64,000 bases of DNA from Anaeramoeba ignava (GCA_028826165.1 JAPDFW010000009.1:1-64000), one strand, 5' to 3'; shown: positions 19,576 through 30,537, counted from the first letter of the stretch. A program made the numbers and translations. Notes: generated by a model not told the origin, from the sequence alone.

Positions 19576-21490
19576 TCATTTTTCTTCACGATCAAAGATT
19601 TTAACATATTGATGAATTGTATCTCTGTTATTTTGAGCAATACATTCTGCAATCTTTTCAATGTTTCGAATTTCCTTTAAAAAAATTAAATTAAAAAAAT
19701 TAAATTTAAAAAATTAAATAAATCAAAAAGAAAATGAATTAATTTTTCATTTTACTTGTTCTTTGAGTTTAACAAAACTATAAAAAATTCCAAAATGGAA
19801 TTGTTGTAAAAAAGAGGATTCATTTAAACGAACTTGATGTAGAAAAAATCCATCATCTAAACTTGTGTTAACTGACATTTTTGATTCATTAAAAATATCT
19901 TTATAAAGCTTTTTATCAAAAAAAAAACAAAGTAAAAATAAAATTTGATTAATTTTTCAAATGAAAAAAAATTGAAAATAATTTTGATTGATCTCACTTT
20001 GTGTTTATCTAAAACTTGAAGAATTGCATCATCATCTTCTGCACTTGAAAGTTTCTGAAGAGCTAAATTTAGAATTTTTTGGATAATTTTAAATAAAATA
20101 ATTTTAAATAAAATAAAAAAATAAAATATTCACTTGTGCTATCAAGATATCCAATTTCAGGATATAATTTTAATTTATCATGTTTTGTCAATTCGGTTTT
20201 TTGACTATTCTTTGTAATTGTAATACATCTACGATCAGCTTCAAACTAAATCAAAAATTAACAATTACAAGAAATGAATGAAATTTTTTTGGATTTAATA
20301 AAATAAATACTTTTAAAATTTCACTCATAATTTCAGCAGTTTCTCCTCCAAGTTTTTGGCAATACTTATAAAAATCTTCGAGATAACTTTTATATAAAAT
20401 ATTCCTAACAATTTCCAAATTTGATTCAGAAACATCTTCTTGACTTAAACAATTAATAAAATATGGAGCAAGCTAAAAATAAATAAAAGAAAATAATTAT
20501 TAAAATTTAATTTCTTGTAATTGAAATTAATTGATGAAAAAAAAATTTTTATTTACAGGAGTTTCAATAATAACAGAATCATATAATTCAGATAATGATT
20601 TTGTTGCAAATAAAGTTTTCATCTCTTTAAACATGCCTAAAGGATGGCATTCATCAACAAAATCTTGGATATTTCCTCCAGAAATTGAGCCTTGGAAAAG
20701 TAAAATAATATTATCAATCATGTATTCATAACTTTGAAAAAATCACAAATATAAAAGTAATCAAGAAAATATTAAAAAAAATTTTTGGATAATTAGTAAT
20801 GATTTATTATCCAAAAATAAAACAAGTAAGATTACGTTATATAATCCATAAAAGTATGAAGAGGTTCAACAGATTGAGAATGAATATGATTAAATTGTTC
20901 AACAAGTTTTTCAGTACATTTTTGGAAGAAAGTGAAAGTGTCTAATGGACTTTTGAAATAAATTTTAATATAAATTTTAAAATAAATTTTGAAATAAATT
21001 TTTAAATAAATTTTAATATAAATTTTGAAATAAATTTTAATATAAATTTTAAAATAAATTTTGAAATAAATTTATAAATAAATTATTAAATAAATTTTAA
21101 AATAAATTTTAATATAAATTTTGAAATAAATTTTGAAATAAATTTTGATATAAATTTTGAAATAAATTTTGAAATAAATTTTAATATAAATTTAGAAATA
21201 AATTTTGATATAAATTTTAAAATGAATTTTGAAATGAATTTTGAAATAAATTTTGAAATAAATTTTGAAATAAATTTTAAAATAAATTTAATTATAAATT
21301 TTAATATAAATATAAACCTTGGTTCGTTTTGAAGAAAATTTCCATAGTCAGTTGTAGCTAAACTCATTTTCATATCATCAAGAGAAGTGCATTGAGTTAA
21401 ATTTGTATAATCTTGTGCTGTTAAAAGTCCTCCTACAAATCCTCTTACTAAAGCTTCATAATATCCATGTTCAATATTAAATGTTAACAT
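19576..21490 (-). CDS. ATP6V0D / VMA6: V-type ATPase V0 subunit d, 8 exons
   Basis: Eight exons on the minus strand: 21490-21318, 20949-20836, 20731-20557, 20472-20311, 20245-20134, 20062-19998, 19908-19756 and 19674-19576. Spliced, they give exactly 350 residues, the length of V-ATPase subunit d. The N-terminus [20 protein letters not shown] and the [13 protein letters not shown] segment are diagnostic. DECHPLGMF, the FEADRR motif, [19 protein letters not shown] and the C-terminal [18 protein letters not shown] follow in family order. Subunit d is the cytoplasmic cap of the V0 c-ring and couples the central stalk of the proton pump to it, acidifying endolysosomes. Intron 1 (366 bp) is a pure AAATTTTGAAATA-type tandem array. 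The remaining introns are 78-130 bp. No frame defects. Confidence 0.93.
20952..21317 (-). repeat. Intron-1 tandem array of the V-ATPase d gene
   Basis: Units of AAATTTTGAAATA/AAATTTTAATATA (plus-strand reading). On the sense (minus) strand the array has no G between the donor GTTTAT and the acceptor AAAAG. Confidence 0.85.
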
Positions 21491-22420
21491 TTTTCTGTTT
21501 TTTTTCTTTAATTTGTTTTGTTAAAAATATAAAAAAATGAAAAATGAAAAATGAAAAAATGAAAAAAAAATTTAATTTTCTTTTGTTTTTTTTTACACTC
21601 ATCATTCATTTTATTGATAATTTTATTAGATTTGAATGATTTTTTTCTTTTAGAAAAAATGGTTAATTTGATCTAACAAAAAATCAAAACAAAAAGAAAT
21701 GAAAAAATTTTTTGGATCATTTTGAATTTTATAAATGAATTTTAATTTTAATTTTAATTTTAATTTTAATTTTAATTTTAATTTTGATTTTGATTTTAAT
21801 TTTTAATTTTAATTTTGATTTTAATTTTGATTTTAATTTTAATTTTGATTTTAATTTTGATTTTGATTTTGATTTTAATTTTGATTTTTAATTTTAATTT
21901 TAATTTTAATTTTAATTTTGATTTTAATTTTAATTTTAATTTTAATTTTGATTTTAATTTGATTTTGATTTTTGATTTTTGATTTTGATTTTAATTTTAA
22001 TTTTAAATTTAATTTTGATTTTAATTTTGATTTTAATTTTAATTTTAATTTTAATTTTAATTTTAATTTTAATTTTAATTTTAATTTTAATTTTAATTTT
22101 AATTTTGATTTTCATTTTCATTTTCATTTTGATTTTGATTTTGATTTTGATTTTGATTTTTAATTTTGATTTAAATTTTAATTTTGATTTTAATTTTAAT
22201 TTTGATTTTAATTTTAATTTTTGATTTTGATTTTAATTTTGATTTTGATTTTGATTTTGATTTTGATTTTGATTTTAATTTTGATTTTGATTTTAATTTT
22301 AATTTTGATTTTAATTTTGATTTTAATTTTGATTTTAATTTTGATTTTAATTTTGATTTAAATAAATCCAAAATTCAAATATTCCAAAATTTCGCTTAAT
22401 AAATTGAATCAAAGAAATGC
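21491..22420. repeat. ATTTTA/ATTTTG hexanucleotide array between V-ATPase and actin genes
   Basis: 21491-21720 is the V-ATPase upstream region, with CATTTTT-type motifs in minus orientation. From about 21735 to 22365 there is a hexanucleotide array; on the minus strand it reads AAAATT/AAAATC and is almost G-free (three ATTTTC units excepted). It lies downstream of the minus-strand actin gene, like the arrays behind the RCC1-BTB genes. Confidence 0.8.
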
Positions 22421-23557
22421 TTAATAATAGCATTTTTGATCAATAATATTTGGTCCAACTTCATCATATTCTTCTTTTGAAATCCACATACGTTGGAAAG
22501 TGGATAATGATGCTAAAATAGATCCTCCAATCCAAGGTGAATATTTACGTTCTGGAGGTGCAACTAACTTAACTCTTGTTTGTTGAGGAAATAATGCTTT
22601 GAGTTCATTTTCAAGTCTATCTGAAAATTTTGGGAAAAATGTTGATCCTCCTGATAAAACAATATTTCCAATAAAATCTCTTCGAGCATCAATATCACTT
22701 TCCATAATTGAATTATAAATGATTTTATGAATTCCTTCTAAATCAATTCCCATTAATCTTGGTTGAAATAATCCTTCACAACATTTTATTCTTTCTTCAG
22801 AAACACTGATAATATCTCCATTTTTTAATTCATATTCTTTTTCTAAATTGAATTGATTTTGATTTTGTTTGATTTCTTCTTCATAATTAATTGAACAATA
22901 ACATAATTTTTCTTTAATTTCTCTTGCCATTTCAATTTCATTTGATGTTGTAAATGAATATCCCCTTTCTTCAAGTAATTTGATTAAGAAATTAGTTAGA
23001 TCAAAACCTGAAATATCATATCTATCAATTCCTTTAGGAATTTCATATCCTTCATAAATTGTTTGAGTAAGTGTTACTCCATGTCCAATATCAACAACAA
23101 TTCCTGTTGTTCTTCCTGATGAATATAACGATAAAACTCCAGAATTAGCAATATAAAAAGCAGGTATATCAAATGTTTCAAACATAATTTGAATTGTTTT
23201 TTCTCTGTGACTTTTTGGATTAAATGGTGGATTTATCATAAGAATTGGATGTTGATTTGGATTGATTTTGATTTGATTAGCGAAAATATTATCCCACATT
23301 TTTTCCATATTATCCCAATCTTCGACAATTCCTCTTTGAATTGGATAATTTAAATTTAATATTTCTCGATTTTTTTGAGCTTCATTTCCAATATATTCTG
23401 TTTTGGATGAAGTACTATAATTATCATATTGATTAAGTTTTTCCCCAATAACAGATGATGTAACTGTTCTTGGTGCGTCATCTCCTGCAAATCCTGTTCT
23501 AATCTCAAAACTTCCATTATCTAAAACGATTGCTTGAATTTCATCTTCGTCAAACAT
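22421..23557 (-). CDS. Divergent actin-family protein, copy 1
   Basis: An intronless 378-residue protein. The start is taken at MFDEDEIQAIVLDNGS rather than at an upstream in-frame ATG inside the A/T leader, because the duplicate copies align from here. Actin fold landmarks are present: DNGS phosphate loop 1, GFAGDDAPR, MFETFDIPAFYI, SLYSSGRTTGIVVD, RGYSFTTSNEIEMAREIKEK, NIVLSGGSTFF and WIGGSILASLSTF. Departures from conventional actin are marked. The residue equivalent to catalytic Gln137 is Ser (ANSGV in place of AIQAV), loop 2 reads DIGHG instead of DSGDG, and the His161 equivalent is Leu (GVTLTQ). These suggest weak or absent ATP hydrolysis (inference). It is the only copy with STFQRMW near the C-terminus. 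Confidence 0.88.
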   Translation of the reverse strand: MFDEDEIQAIVLDNGSFEIRTGFAGDDAPRTVTSSVIGEKLNQYDNYSTSSKTEYIGNEAQKNREILNLNYPIQRGIVEDWDNMEKMWDNIFANQIKINPNQHPILMINPPFNPKSHREKTIQIMFETFDIPAFYIANSGVLSLYSSGRTTGIVVDIGHGVTLTQTIYEGYEIPKGIDRYDISGFDLTNFLIKLLEERGYSFTTSNEIEMAREIKEKLCYCSINYEEEIKQNQNQFNLEKEYELKNGDIISVSEERIKCCEGLFQPRLMGIDLEGIHKIIYNSIMESDIDARRDFIGNIVLSGGSTFFPKFSDRLENELKALFPQQTRVKLVAPPERKYSPWIGGSILASLSTFQRMWISKEEYDEVGPNIIDQKCYY

Positions 23558-23710
23558 TTTTAAAAAATTAAAATTAAAATTGAAAAAAATGAAAAAAATA
23601 TTTTTGCTTTTTTTTTCATTCATTTTGAAAAAAAAAAAAAAGAAGAATGAAAATTGAAAATTGATTGAAGAATGAAAAAATTGAAAAAGAAAATTGAAAG
23701 AAGAAAATGC

Positions 23711-24847
23711 TTAATAATAGCATTTTTGATCAATAATATTTGGTCCAACTTCATCATATTCTTCTTTTGAAATCCACATACCGTGGAAAGTGGATAATGA
23801 TGCTAAAATAGATCCTCCAATCCAAGGTGAATATTTACGTTCTGGAGGTGCAACTAACTTAACTCTTGCTTGTTGAGGAAATAATGCTTTGAGTTCATTT
23901 TCAAGTCTATCTGAAAATTTTGGGAAAAATGTTGATCCTCCTGATAAAACAATATTTCCAATAAAATCTCTTCGAGCATCAATATCACTTTCCATAATTG
24001 AATTATAAATGATTTTATGAATTCCTTCTAAATCAATTCCCATTAATCTTGGTTGAAATAATCCTTCACAACATTTTATTCTTTCTTCAGAAACACTAAT
24101 AATATCTCCATTTTTTAATTCATATTCTTTTTCTAAATTGAATTGATTTTGATTTTGTTTGATTTCTTCTTCATAATTAATTGAACAATAACATAATTTT
24201 TCTTTAATTTCTCTTGCCATTTCAATTTCATTTGATGTTGTAAATGAATATCCTCTTTCTTCAAGTAATTTGATTAAGAAATTAGTTAAATCAAAACCTG
24301 AAATATCATATCTATCAATTCCTTTAGGAATTTCATATCCTTCATAAATTGTTTGGGTAAGTGTTACTCCATGTCCAATATCAACAACAATTCCTGTTGT
24401 TCTTCCTGATGAATATAATGATAAAACTCCAGAATTAGCAATATAAAAAGCAGGTATATCAAATGTTTCAAACATAATTTGAGTTGTTTTTTCTCTGTGA
24501 CTTTTTGGATTAAATGGTGGATTTATCATAAGAATTGGATGCTGATTTGGATTGATTTTGATTTGATTAGCGAAAATATCATTCCATATTTTTTCCATAT
24601 TATCCCAATCTTCAACAATTCCTCTTTGAATTGGATAATTTAAATTTAATATTTCTCGATTTTTTTGAGCTTCATTTCCAATATATTCTGTTTTGGATGA
24701 AGTACTGTAATTATCATATTGATTAAGTTTTTCCCCAATAACAGATGATGTAACAGTTCTTGGTGCGTCATCTCCTGCAAATCCTGTTCTAATCTCAAAA
24801 CTTCCATTATCTAAAACGATTGCTTGAATTTCATCTTCGTCAAACAT
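23711..24847 (-). CDS. Divergent actin-family protein, copy 2
   Basis: A 378-residue copy almost identical to copy 1, with the same Gln137-to-Ser, Asp157-to-His and His161-to-Leu equivalents. At several positions it follows copy 3 instead (EKIWNDIF, PQQARVK, STFHGMW), so it looks like a mosaic of its two neighbours. It is intronless, and its 5' leader is duplicated too (GCAAAAATATTTTTTTCATT on the minus strand, about 24890). The gap to copy 1 is 153 bp. Confidence 0.88.
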   Translation of the reverse strand: MFDEDEIQAIVLDNGSFEIRTGFAGDDAPRTVTSSVIGEKLNQYDNYSTSSKTEYIGNEAQKNREILNLNYPIQRGIVEDWDNMEKIWNDIFANQIKINPNQHPILMINPPFNPKSHREKTTQIMFETFDIPAFYIANSGVLSLYSSGRTTGIVVDIGHGVTLTQTIYEGYEIPKGIDRYDISGFDLTNFLIKLLEERGYSFTTSNEIEMAREIKEKLCYCSINYEEEIKQNQNQFNLEKEYELKNGDIISVSEERIKCCEGLFQPRLMGIDLEGIHKIIYNSIMESDIDARRDFIGNIVLSGGSTFFPKFSDRLENELKALFPQQARVKLVAPPERKYSPWIGGSILASLSTFHGMWISKEEYDEVGPNIIDQKCYY

Positions 24848-24965
24848 TTTTAAAAAATTAAATTTAAAATGAAAAAAATGAAAAAAATATTTTTGCTTTT
24901 TTTTTCATTCATTTTGAAAAAAAAAAAAAAGAAGAATGAAAATTGAATCAAGGAAATGCTTAGTA

Positions 24966-26105
24966 TTAGCATTTTTGATCAATAATATTTGGTCCAACTT
25001 CATCATATTCTTCTTTTGAAATCCACATACCGTGGAAAGTGGATAATGATGCTAAAATAGATCCTCCAATCCAAGGTGAATATTTACGTTCTGGAGGTAC
25101 AACTAACTTAACTCTTGCTTGTTGAGGAAATAATGCTTTGAGTTCGTTCAAAAGTCTATCTGTAAAATTTGGGAAAAATGTTGATCCTCCTGATAAAATA
25201 ATGTTTCCAATAAAATCTCTTCGAGCATCAACATCACATTCCATAATTGAATTATAAATGATTTTATGAATTCCTTCTAAATCAATTCCCATTAATCTTG
25301 GTTGAAATAATCCTTCACAACATTTTATTCTTTCTTCAGAAATACTAATAATATCTCCATTTTTTAATTCATATTCTTTTTCTAAATTGAATTGATTTTG
25401 ATTTTGTTTGATTTCTTCTTCATAATTAATTGAACAATAACATAATTTTTCTTTGATTTCTCTTGCCATTTCAATTTCATTTGATGTTGTAAATGAATAT
25501 CCCCTTTCTTCAAGTAATTTGATTAAAAAATTAGTTAAATCAAAACCTGAAATATCATATCTATCAATTGCGTTAGGAATTTCATATCCTTCATAAATTG
25601 GCTGAGTATGTGTTACTCCATGTCCAATATCAACAATAATTCCTGATCCTCTTCCTGATGAATATAACGATAATTTTCCAGAATTAGCAATATAAAAAGC
25701 AGGTATATCAAATGTTTCAAACATAATTTGAATTGTTTTTTCTCTGTGACTTTTTGGATTAAATGGTGGATTTATCATAAGAATTGGATGTTGATTTGGA
25801 TTGATTTTGATTTGATTAGCGAAAATATCATTCCATATTTTTTCCATATTATCCCAATCTTCAATAATTCCTCTTTGAATTGGATAATTTAAATTTAATA
25901 TTTCTCGATTTGTTTGAGCTTCATTTCCAATATATTCTGTTTTGGATGAAGTACTACTACTATTATAACTATCATATTGATTAAGTTTTTCCCCAATAAC
26001 AGATGATGTAACAATTCTTGGTTCATCATCTCCTGCAAATCCTGTTCTAATCTCAAAACTTCCATTATCTAAAACGATTGCTTGAATTTCATCTGGGTCA
26101 AACAT
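24966..26105 (-). CDS. Divergent actin-family protein, copy 3
   Basis: A 379-residue copy starting MFDPDEIQAIVLDNGS. It differs from copies 1 and 2 by a three-residue longer loop (YDSYNSSSTSSK), GRGSGIIVDIGHGVTHTQ (the His161 equivalent is retained, the Gln137 equivalent is still Ser) and a C-terminus ending QKC instead of QKCYY. It is intronless and shares a 107-bp head-to-head promoter with RCC1-BTB E. It is probably the oldest member of the trio, since it differs from both others. Confidence 0.88.
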   Translation of the reverse strand: MFDPDEIQAIVLDNGSFEIRTGFAGDDEPRIVTSSVIGEKLNQYDSYNSSSTSSKTEYIGNEAQTNREILNLNYPIQRGIIEDWDNMEKIWNDIFANQIKINPNQHPILMINPPFNPKSHREKTIQIMFETFDIPAFYIANSGKLSLYSSGRGSGIIVDIGHGVTHTQPIYEGYEIPNAIDRYDISGFDLTNFLIKLLEERGYSFTTSNEIEMAREIKEKLCYCSINYEEEIKQNQNQFNLEKEYELKNGDIISISEERIKCCEGLFQPRLMGIDLEGIHKIIYNSIMECDVDARRDFIGNIILSGGSTFFPNFTDRLLNELKALFPQQARVKLVVPPERKYSPWIGGSILASLSTFHGMWISKEEYDEVGPNIIDQKC

Positions 26106-26212
26106 TTTTAAAAAATTAAAATTAAAATTAAAAAAATGAAAAAAATATTTTTGCTTTTGGATTTTTTCCCATTTTTCCCATTTTTCATTTTTCATTTTTT
26201 TTCTTCTTAAAA
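26106..26212. promoter_or_regulatory. Bidirectional promoter, actin copy 3 / RCC1-BTB E
   Basis: 107 bp between divergent start codons. The plus strand carries CCCATTTTTCCCATTTTTCA and CATTTTTTTTCTTCTT next to the plus ATG. The minus strand carries TTTTTTTCATTTTTTT next to the actin ATG. Confidence 0.5.
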
Positions 26213-27991
26213 ATGAAAGATATTATATTTTTTGGTTCAAATGAAAAACCAAAACTTATAAAAAATGAACCAAATGAAATAACAAAATCAATTCAATTTA
26301 AATTTGAAAATGAAAATGAAAATGAAAAACAAATTAAACAAATTTCATCAGGTTATTTATCAACAATTTTCCTTTTTGATAAAAATGGAAAAGCAATAGA
26401 ATATTCAAGAGAAAATGATTCAAATCAAAATCCTGAAAAAATCCAAATTAAAAATATTCAAAAAGTAACTGTTGGTAATGAAAATGAAACTATTTTAACA
26501 ATAGAAGGAAATGTATTTGCAAAAGGAGAAAATATTAATCCAAATAATCCAAATCAATTTATCAATATTTCATCATTAATTGAAGATAAAAATGATAGAA
26601 TAATTCAAGATATTGTTTCTGGAACTAAATCAATTTATTTATTAACTTCAAATCAAAATGCTTATGGAATTGGTTCAAATTATTATGGTCAACTTGGTTT
26701 TGATTCTGAAACATTTCAAGAAACAGAAAAACCAATTTTAATGATGAAAAATGTTTCTAAAATATTTTCAGGAAATTCTTCTTATTGTGTTTTTCTTTTA
26801 AATTCAAATCAAGAATTATTTGGATGCGGATATACTGAATATGGTCAACTTGGATTAGGAGAATCAATAAGAGAAGAAACAATCCAAAAATTAACCAAAA
26901 TCCAAAATATTCCAAAAGGCAAAATAATTGATATTAAATGCGGATATTTTCATTCAATAATGTTGATTGAAAATGAAAATGAAAATCCAAAAAGAAAACT
27001 TTATTCATGTGGAGATTATTCATTTAATGGATTTGGGAAAGATCTAGATGTTTATGAATTTACTGAAATCAAATCATCTTTATTTGAAAATGATGATGAT
27101 ATTCTTGATTTTTCTTGTGGGAATTCACATACTTTGATTTTAACTTCAAAAGGAAAACTGTTCGGATTTGGAAGTAATTTATTTGGTGAATTAGGAAATC
27201 GGAACACAATAAATTTTCAATTAATTCCAATTCAAATTGAACTTCCTAAATTAAGATTTAAAGAAGATATTTCCAATTATCATATTTCTTGTGGAGATAA
27301 TAGATCATTTCTTTATTATTCTCCTTTTTCTTTTTCCAATCTTGAAGAAGATTTGATAAAATTATTTAGAAGAAAAGAATTTTGTGATATTTCATTTAAA
27401 ACCAGAAAATGGAGAAATAATTAAAGCTCATAAATTAATATTGAAATATAGATTAAAAATCAAAATCAAAATCAAATTGAAAAACTTCAAGAAATTATTT
27501 CAAATAAATCAATTAAAGAATCAAATCAAATATTTGAAATGATTTATTCAAACAATTCCAAAATAAATCCAAAATTATATTCTGAAATTAAAGAAATTAT
27601 AAATTCAAATGAAAAAATTGAAGAAACAATGAAAAGAATTTATTTAAATGAAAATGAAAATGAAAATGAAAAAGATTTTATTATTGAAAGAAAAGAAAAA
27701 CAATATAAATTTCCTAAATTAATATTAATAATGAGAAGTGAATTATATCGAGGAATGTTTTTATCTGTAACTGAAGATAAATCTAATAAAGTTACAGATT
27801 ATAGTGAATTAAGTAATAAATCATTTCAAATATTTGAATATTGGATTTATTCAAATCAAATCAAAGAAGAAATTCAAATTACAAACGATATAATTGATGA
27901 AATACAAATTGGAATTGATTATTTTCAATTAAATCAAACAAATCCAAATTTATTTGATTTATTAATAAATAAATTTAAAAATAAAAATTAA
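26213..27991 (+). pseudogene. RCC1-BTB paralogue E, frameshifted within the first BTB
   Basis: The propeller (MKDIIFFGSNEKPKLIKNEP onward, four RCC1 blades) is intact to residue 403. An extra base at about 27404-27408 (ACCAGAAAATGG where the others have ACCAAAAATGG) shifts frame and hits TAA at 27422. Two extra A bases at 27454-27458 restore the original frame about 50 bp later, after which the second BTB is open to 27991. Only about 17 codons of the first BTB are out of frame. Without the stop the pair of indels would be self-compensating. Frame C-terminal to the damage is well conserved, so this is either very recent or a consensus error. Confidence 0.7.
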
Positions 27992-28722
27992 AAATTAAAA
28001 TTAAAATTAAAATCAAAATCAAAAATCAAAATCAAAATCAAAATTAAAATTAAAATTAAAAATTAAAATCAAAATCAAAATTAAAATTAAAATTAAAATC
28101 AAAATCAAAATTAAAATCAAAATCAAAATTAAAATTAAAATTAAAATCAAAATTAAAATTAAAATTAAAAATTAAAATTAAAATTAAAAAAATCAAAATT
28201 AAAATTAAAATTAAAATTAAAATTAAAATTAAAATCAAAATCAAAATTAAAATTAAAATTAAAATTAAAATTAAAATTAAAATTTAAAATTAAAATTAAA
28301 ATTAAAAATTAAAATTAAAATTAAAAAAAAATTAAAATTAAAATTAAAATTAAAATTAAAATCAAAATCAAAATCAATATTAAAAATCAAAATCAAAATT
28401 AAAATCAAAATCAAAATTAAAATTAAAATTAAAATTAAAATTAAAATTAAAATCAAAATCAAAATTAAAATTAAAATCAAAATCAAAATCAAAATTAAAA
28501 TCAAAATCAAAATCAAAATCAAAATCAAAATTAAAATCAAAATTAAAATTAAAATTAAATTTAAAATTAAAATTAAAATTAAAATCAAAATTAAAATTAA
28601 AATCAAAATTAAAATTAAAATTAAAATTAAAATTAAAATTAAAATTAAAATTAAAATTAAAATCAAAATCAAAATTAAAATTAAAATCAAAATTAAAATT
28701 AAAATCAAAATAAAAATTCCAA
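27988..28722 (+). repeat. AAAATT/AAAATC hexanucleotide array
   Basis: About 735 bp of AAAATT and AAAATC units with occasional A-run slips. The plus strand is G-free throughout. It lies between the stop of paralogue E and the CATTTTTTCATTTTTTTC promoter motif of paralogue F. Confidence 0.9.
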
Positions 28723-28752
28723 AATCATTTTTTCATTTTTTTCTTTTCAAAA

Positions 28753-30537
28753 ATGAATGATTGTTTATTTTTTGGAAGAAATAAAAATTCAATTCTTATC
28801 AAGAATAAACCAGATTCAATAGCAAAACCAACTCAATTTAAATTTGAAAATGAAAATGAAAATGAAAATGAAAATGAAAAAGAAATTAAACAAATTTCAT
28901 CAGGTCTTTATTCAACAATTTTCCTTTTTGAAAATGGAAAAGCAATAGAATATTTAAAAGAAAATGATTCAAATCAAAATCCTGAAAAAATCCAAATTGA
29001 AGAAAATATTCAAAAAGTAACTGTTGGTTATGCAAATGAAGCTATTTTAACAATAGAAGGAAATGTATTTGCCAAAGGATATGATATTAATCCAAATAAT
29101 CCAAATAAATTTATCAATATTTCATCATTAATTGAAGATAAAAATGATAAAATAATTCAAGATGTTATTTCTGGAATATATTCGATTTACTTATTAACTT
29201 CAAATCAAAATGCTTATGGAATTGGTTCAAATCAATTTGGTCAACTTGGTTTCGATTCTGAAACACTTCAAGAAACAGAAAAACCAATTTTAATGATGAA
29301 AAATGTTTCTAAAATATTTTCAGGAAATTCTTCAGATTCTGTTTTTCTTTTAAATCCAAATCAAGAATTATTTGGATGCGGATATAATCAATATGTTCAA
29401 CTCGGATTAGGAGAATTAGTAAAAGAAACAAAAATTCAAAAATTAACCAAAATCCAAAATATTCCAAAAGGCAAAATAATTGATATTCAATGTGGGTTTT
29501 ATCATTCAATAATGTTGATTGAAAATGAAAATGAAAATCAAAATGAAAATCCAAAAAGAAAACTTTATTCATGTGGGCATTATCAATATAATGGACTTGA
29601 CACAAATGTCTATGAATTTACTGAAATCAAATCATCTTTATTTGAAAATGATGATAATATTATTGATATTTCTTGTGGTGATGATTATACTTTGATTTTA
29701 ACATCCAAATCAAAACTAATAGGATTTGGAAGTAATTATTTTGGTCAATTAGGAAATCGGAACACAATAAATTTTCAATTAATTCCAATTCAAATTGAAC
29801 TTCCTAAATTAAGATTTAATGAAAATATTTCCAATTATCATATTTCTTGTGGATATGATAAATCATTTCTTTATTATTCTCCTCCTTCTTTTTCCAATCT
29901 TGAAGAAGATTTGATAAAATTATTTAGAAGAAAAGAATTTTGTGATATTTCATTTAAAACCGAAAATGGAGAAATAATCAAAGCTCATAAATTAATATTG
30001 AAATATAGATTAAATCAAAATCAAAATGAAATTGAAAAACTTCAAGAAATTATTTCAAATAAATCAATTAAAGAATCAAATCAAATATTTGAAATGATTT
30101 ATTCAAACAGAATAATAAATCCAAAATTATATTCTGAAATTAAAGAAATTATAAATTCAAATGAAAAAATTGAAGAAACAATGAAAAGAATTTATTTAAA
30201 TGAAAATGAAAATGAAAAAGATTTTATAATTGAAAGAAAAGAAAAACAATATAAATTTCCAAAATTAATATTAATAATGAGAAGTGAATTATATCGAGGA
30301 ATGTTTTTATCTGTAACAAATGATACATCTAATAAAGTTACAGATTATAGTGAATTAAGTAATAAATCATTTCAAATATTTGAATATTGGATTTATTCAA
30401 ATCAAATTAAAGATGAAATTCAAATTACAAAAGAAATTATTAATGAAATTGAAATTGGAATTGATTATTTTCAAATAAATCAAACAAATCCAAATTTATT
30501 TGATTTATTAATTAACAAATTTAATAATCAAAATTAA
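28753..30537 (+). CDS. RCC1-BTB paralogue F
   Basis: A 594-residue intact copy starting MNDCLFFGRNKNSILIKNKP. Blade 2 reads CGYNQYVQLGLGE (Val in place of the usual Gly of GQLG) and blade 3 is shortened (HYQYNGLDTNVYEF). Its fourth blade, NYFGQLGNRNTINFQ, matches that of paralogue E, so E and F are the closest pair. The downstream stop is followed not by AAAATT but directly by the 143-bp satellite, unlike the other copies. Confidence 0.85.
   Translation: MNDCLFFGRNKNSILIKNKPDSIAKPTQFKFENENENENENEKEIKQISSGLYSTIFLFENGKAIEYLKENDSNQNPEKIQIEENIQKVTVGYANEAILTIEGNVFAKGYDINPNNPNKFINISSLIEDKNDKIIQDVISGIYSIYLLTSNQNAYGIGSNQFGQLGFDSETLQETEKPILMMKNVSKIFSGNSSDSVFLLNPNQELFGCGYNQYVQLGLGELVKETKIQKLTKIQNIPKGKIIDIQCGFYHSIMLIENENENQNENPKRKLYSCGHYQYNGLDTNVYEFTEIKSSLFENDDNIIDISCGDDYTLILTSKSKLIGFGSNYFGQLGNRNTINFQLIPIQIELPKLRFNENISNYHISCGYDKSFLYYSPPSFSNLEEDLIKLFRRKEFCDISFKTENGEIIKAHKLILKYRLNQNQNEIEKLQEIISNKSIKESNQIFEMIYSNRIINPKLYSEIKEIINSNEKIEETMKRIYLNENENEKDFIIERKEKQYKFPKLILIMRSELYRGMFLSVTNDTSNKVTDYSELSNKSFQIFEYWIYSNQIKDEIQITKEIINEIEIGIDYFQINQTNPNLFDLLINKFNNQN

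Noticed and set aside
20527-20731. Open frames on both strands around 20530-20730
   Set aside because: The minus one is exon 3 of the V-ATPase d gene. The plus one is its shadow.
21972-22399. Phe/Asp/Asn and Leu/Ile repeat open frames on both strands
   Set aside because: Translation of a hexanucleotide array with no non-repetitive segment.
28056-28708. Long Leu-Ile open frames on the minus strand
   Set aside because: Pure AAAATT repeat between two RCC1-BTB genes.
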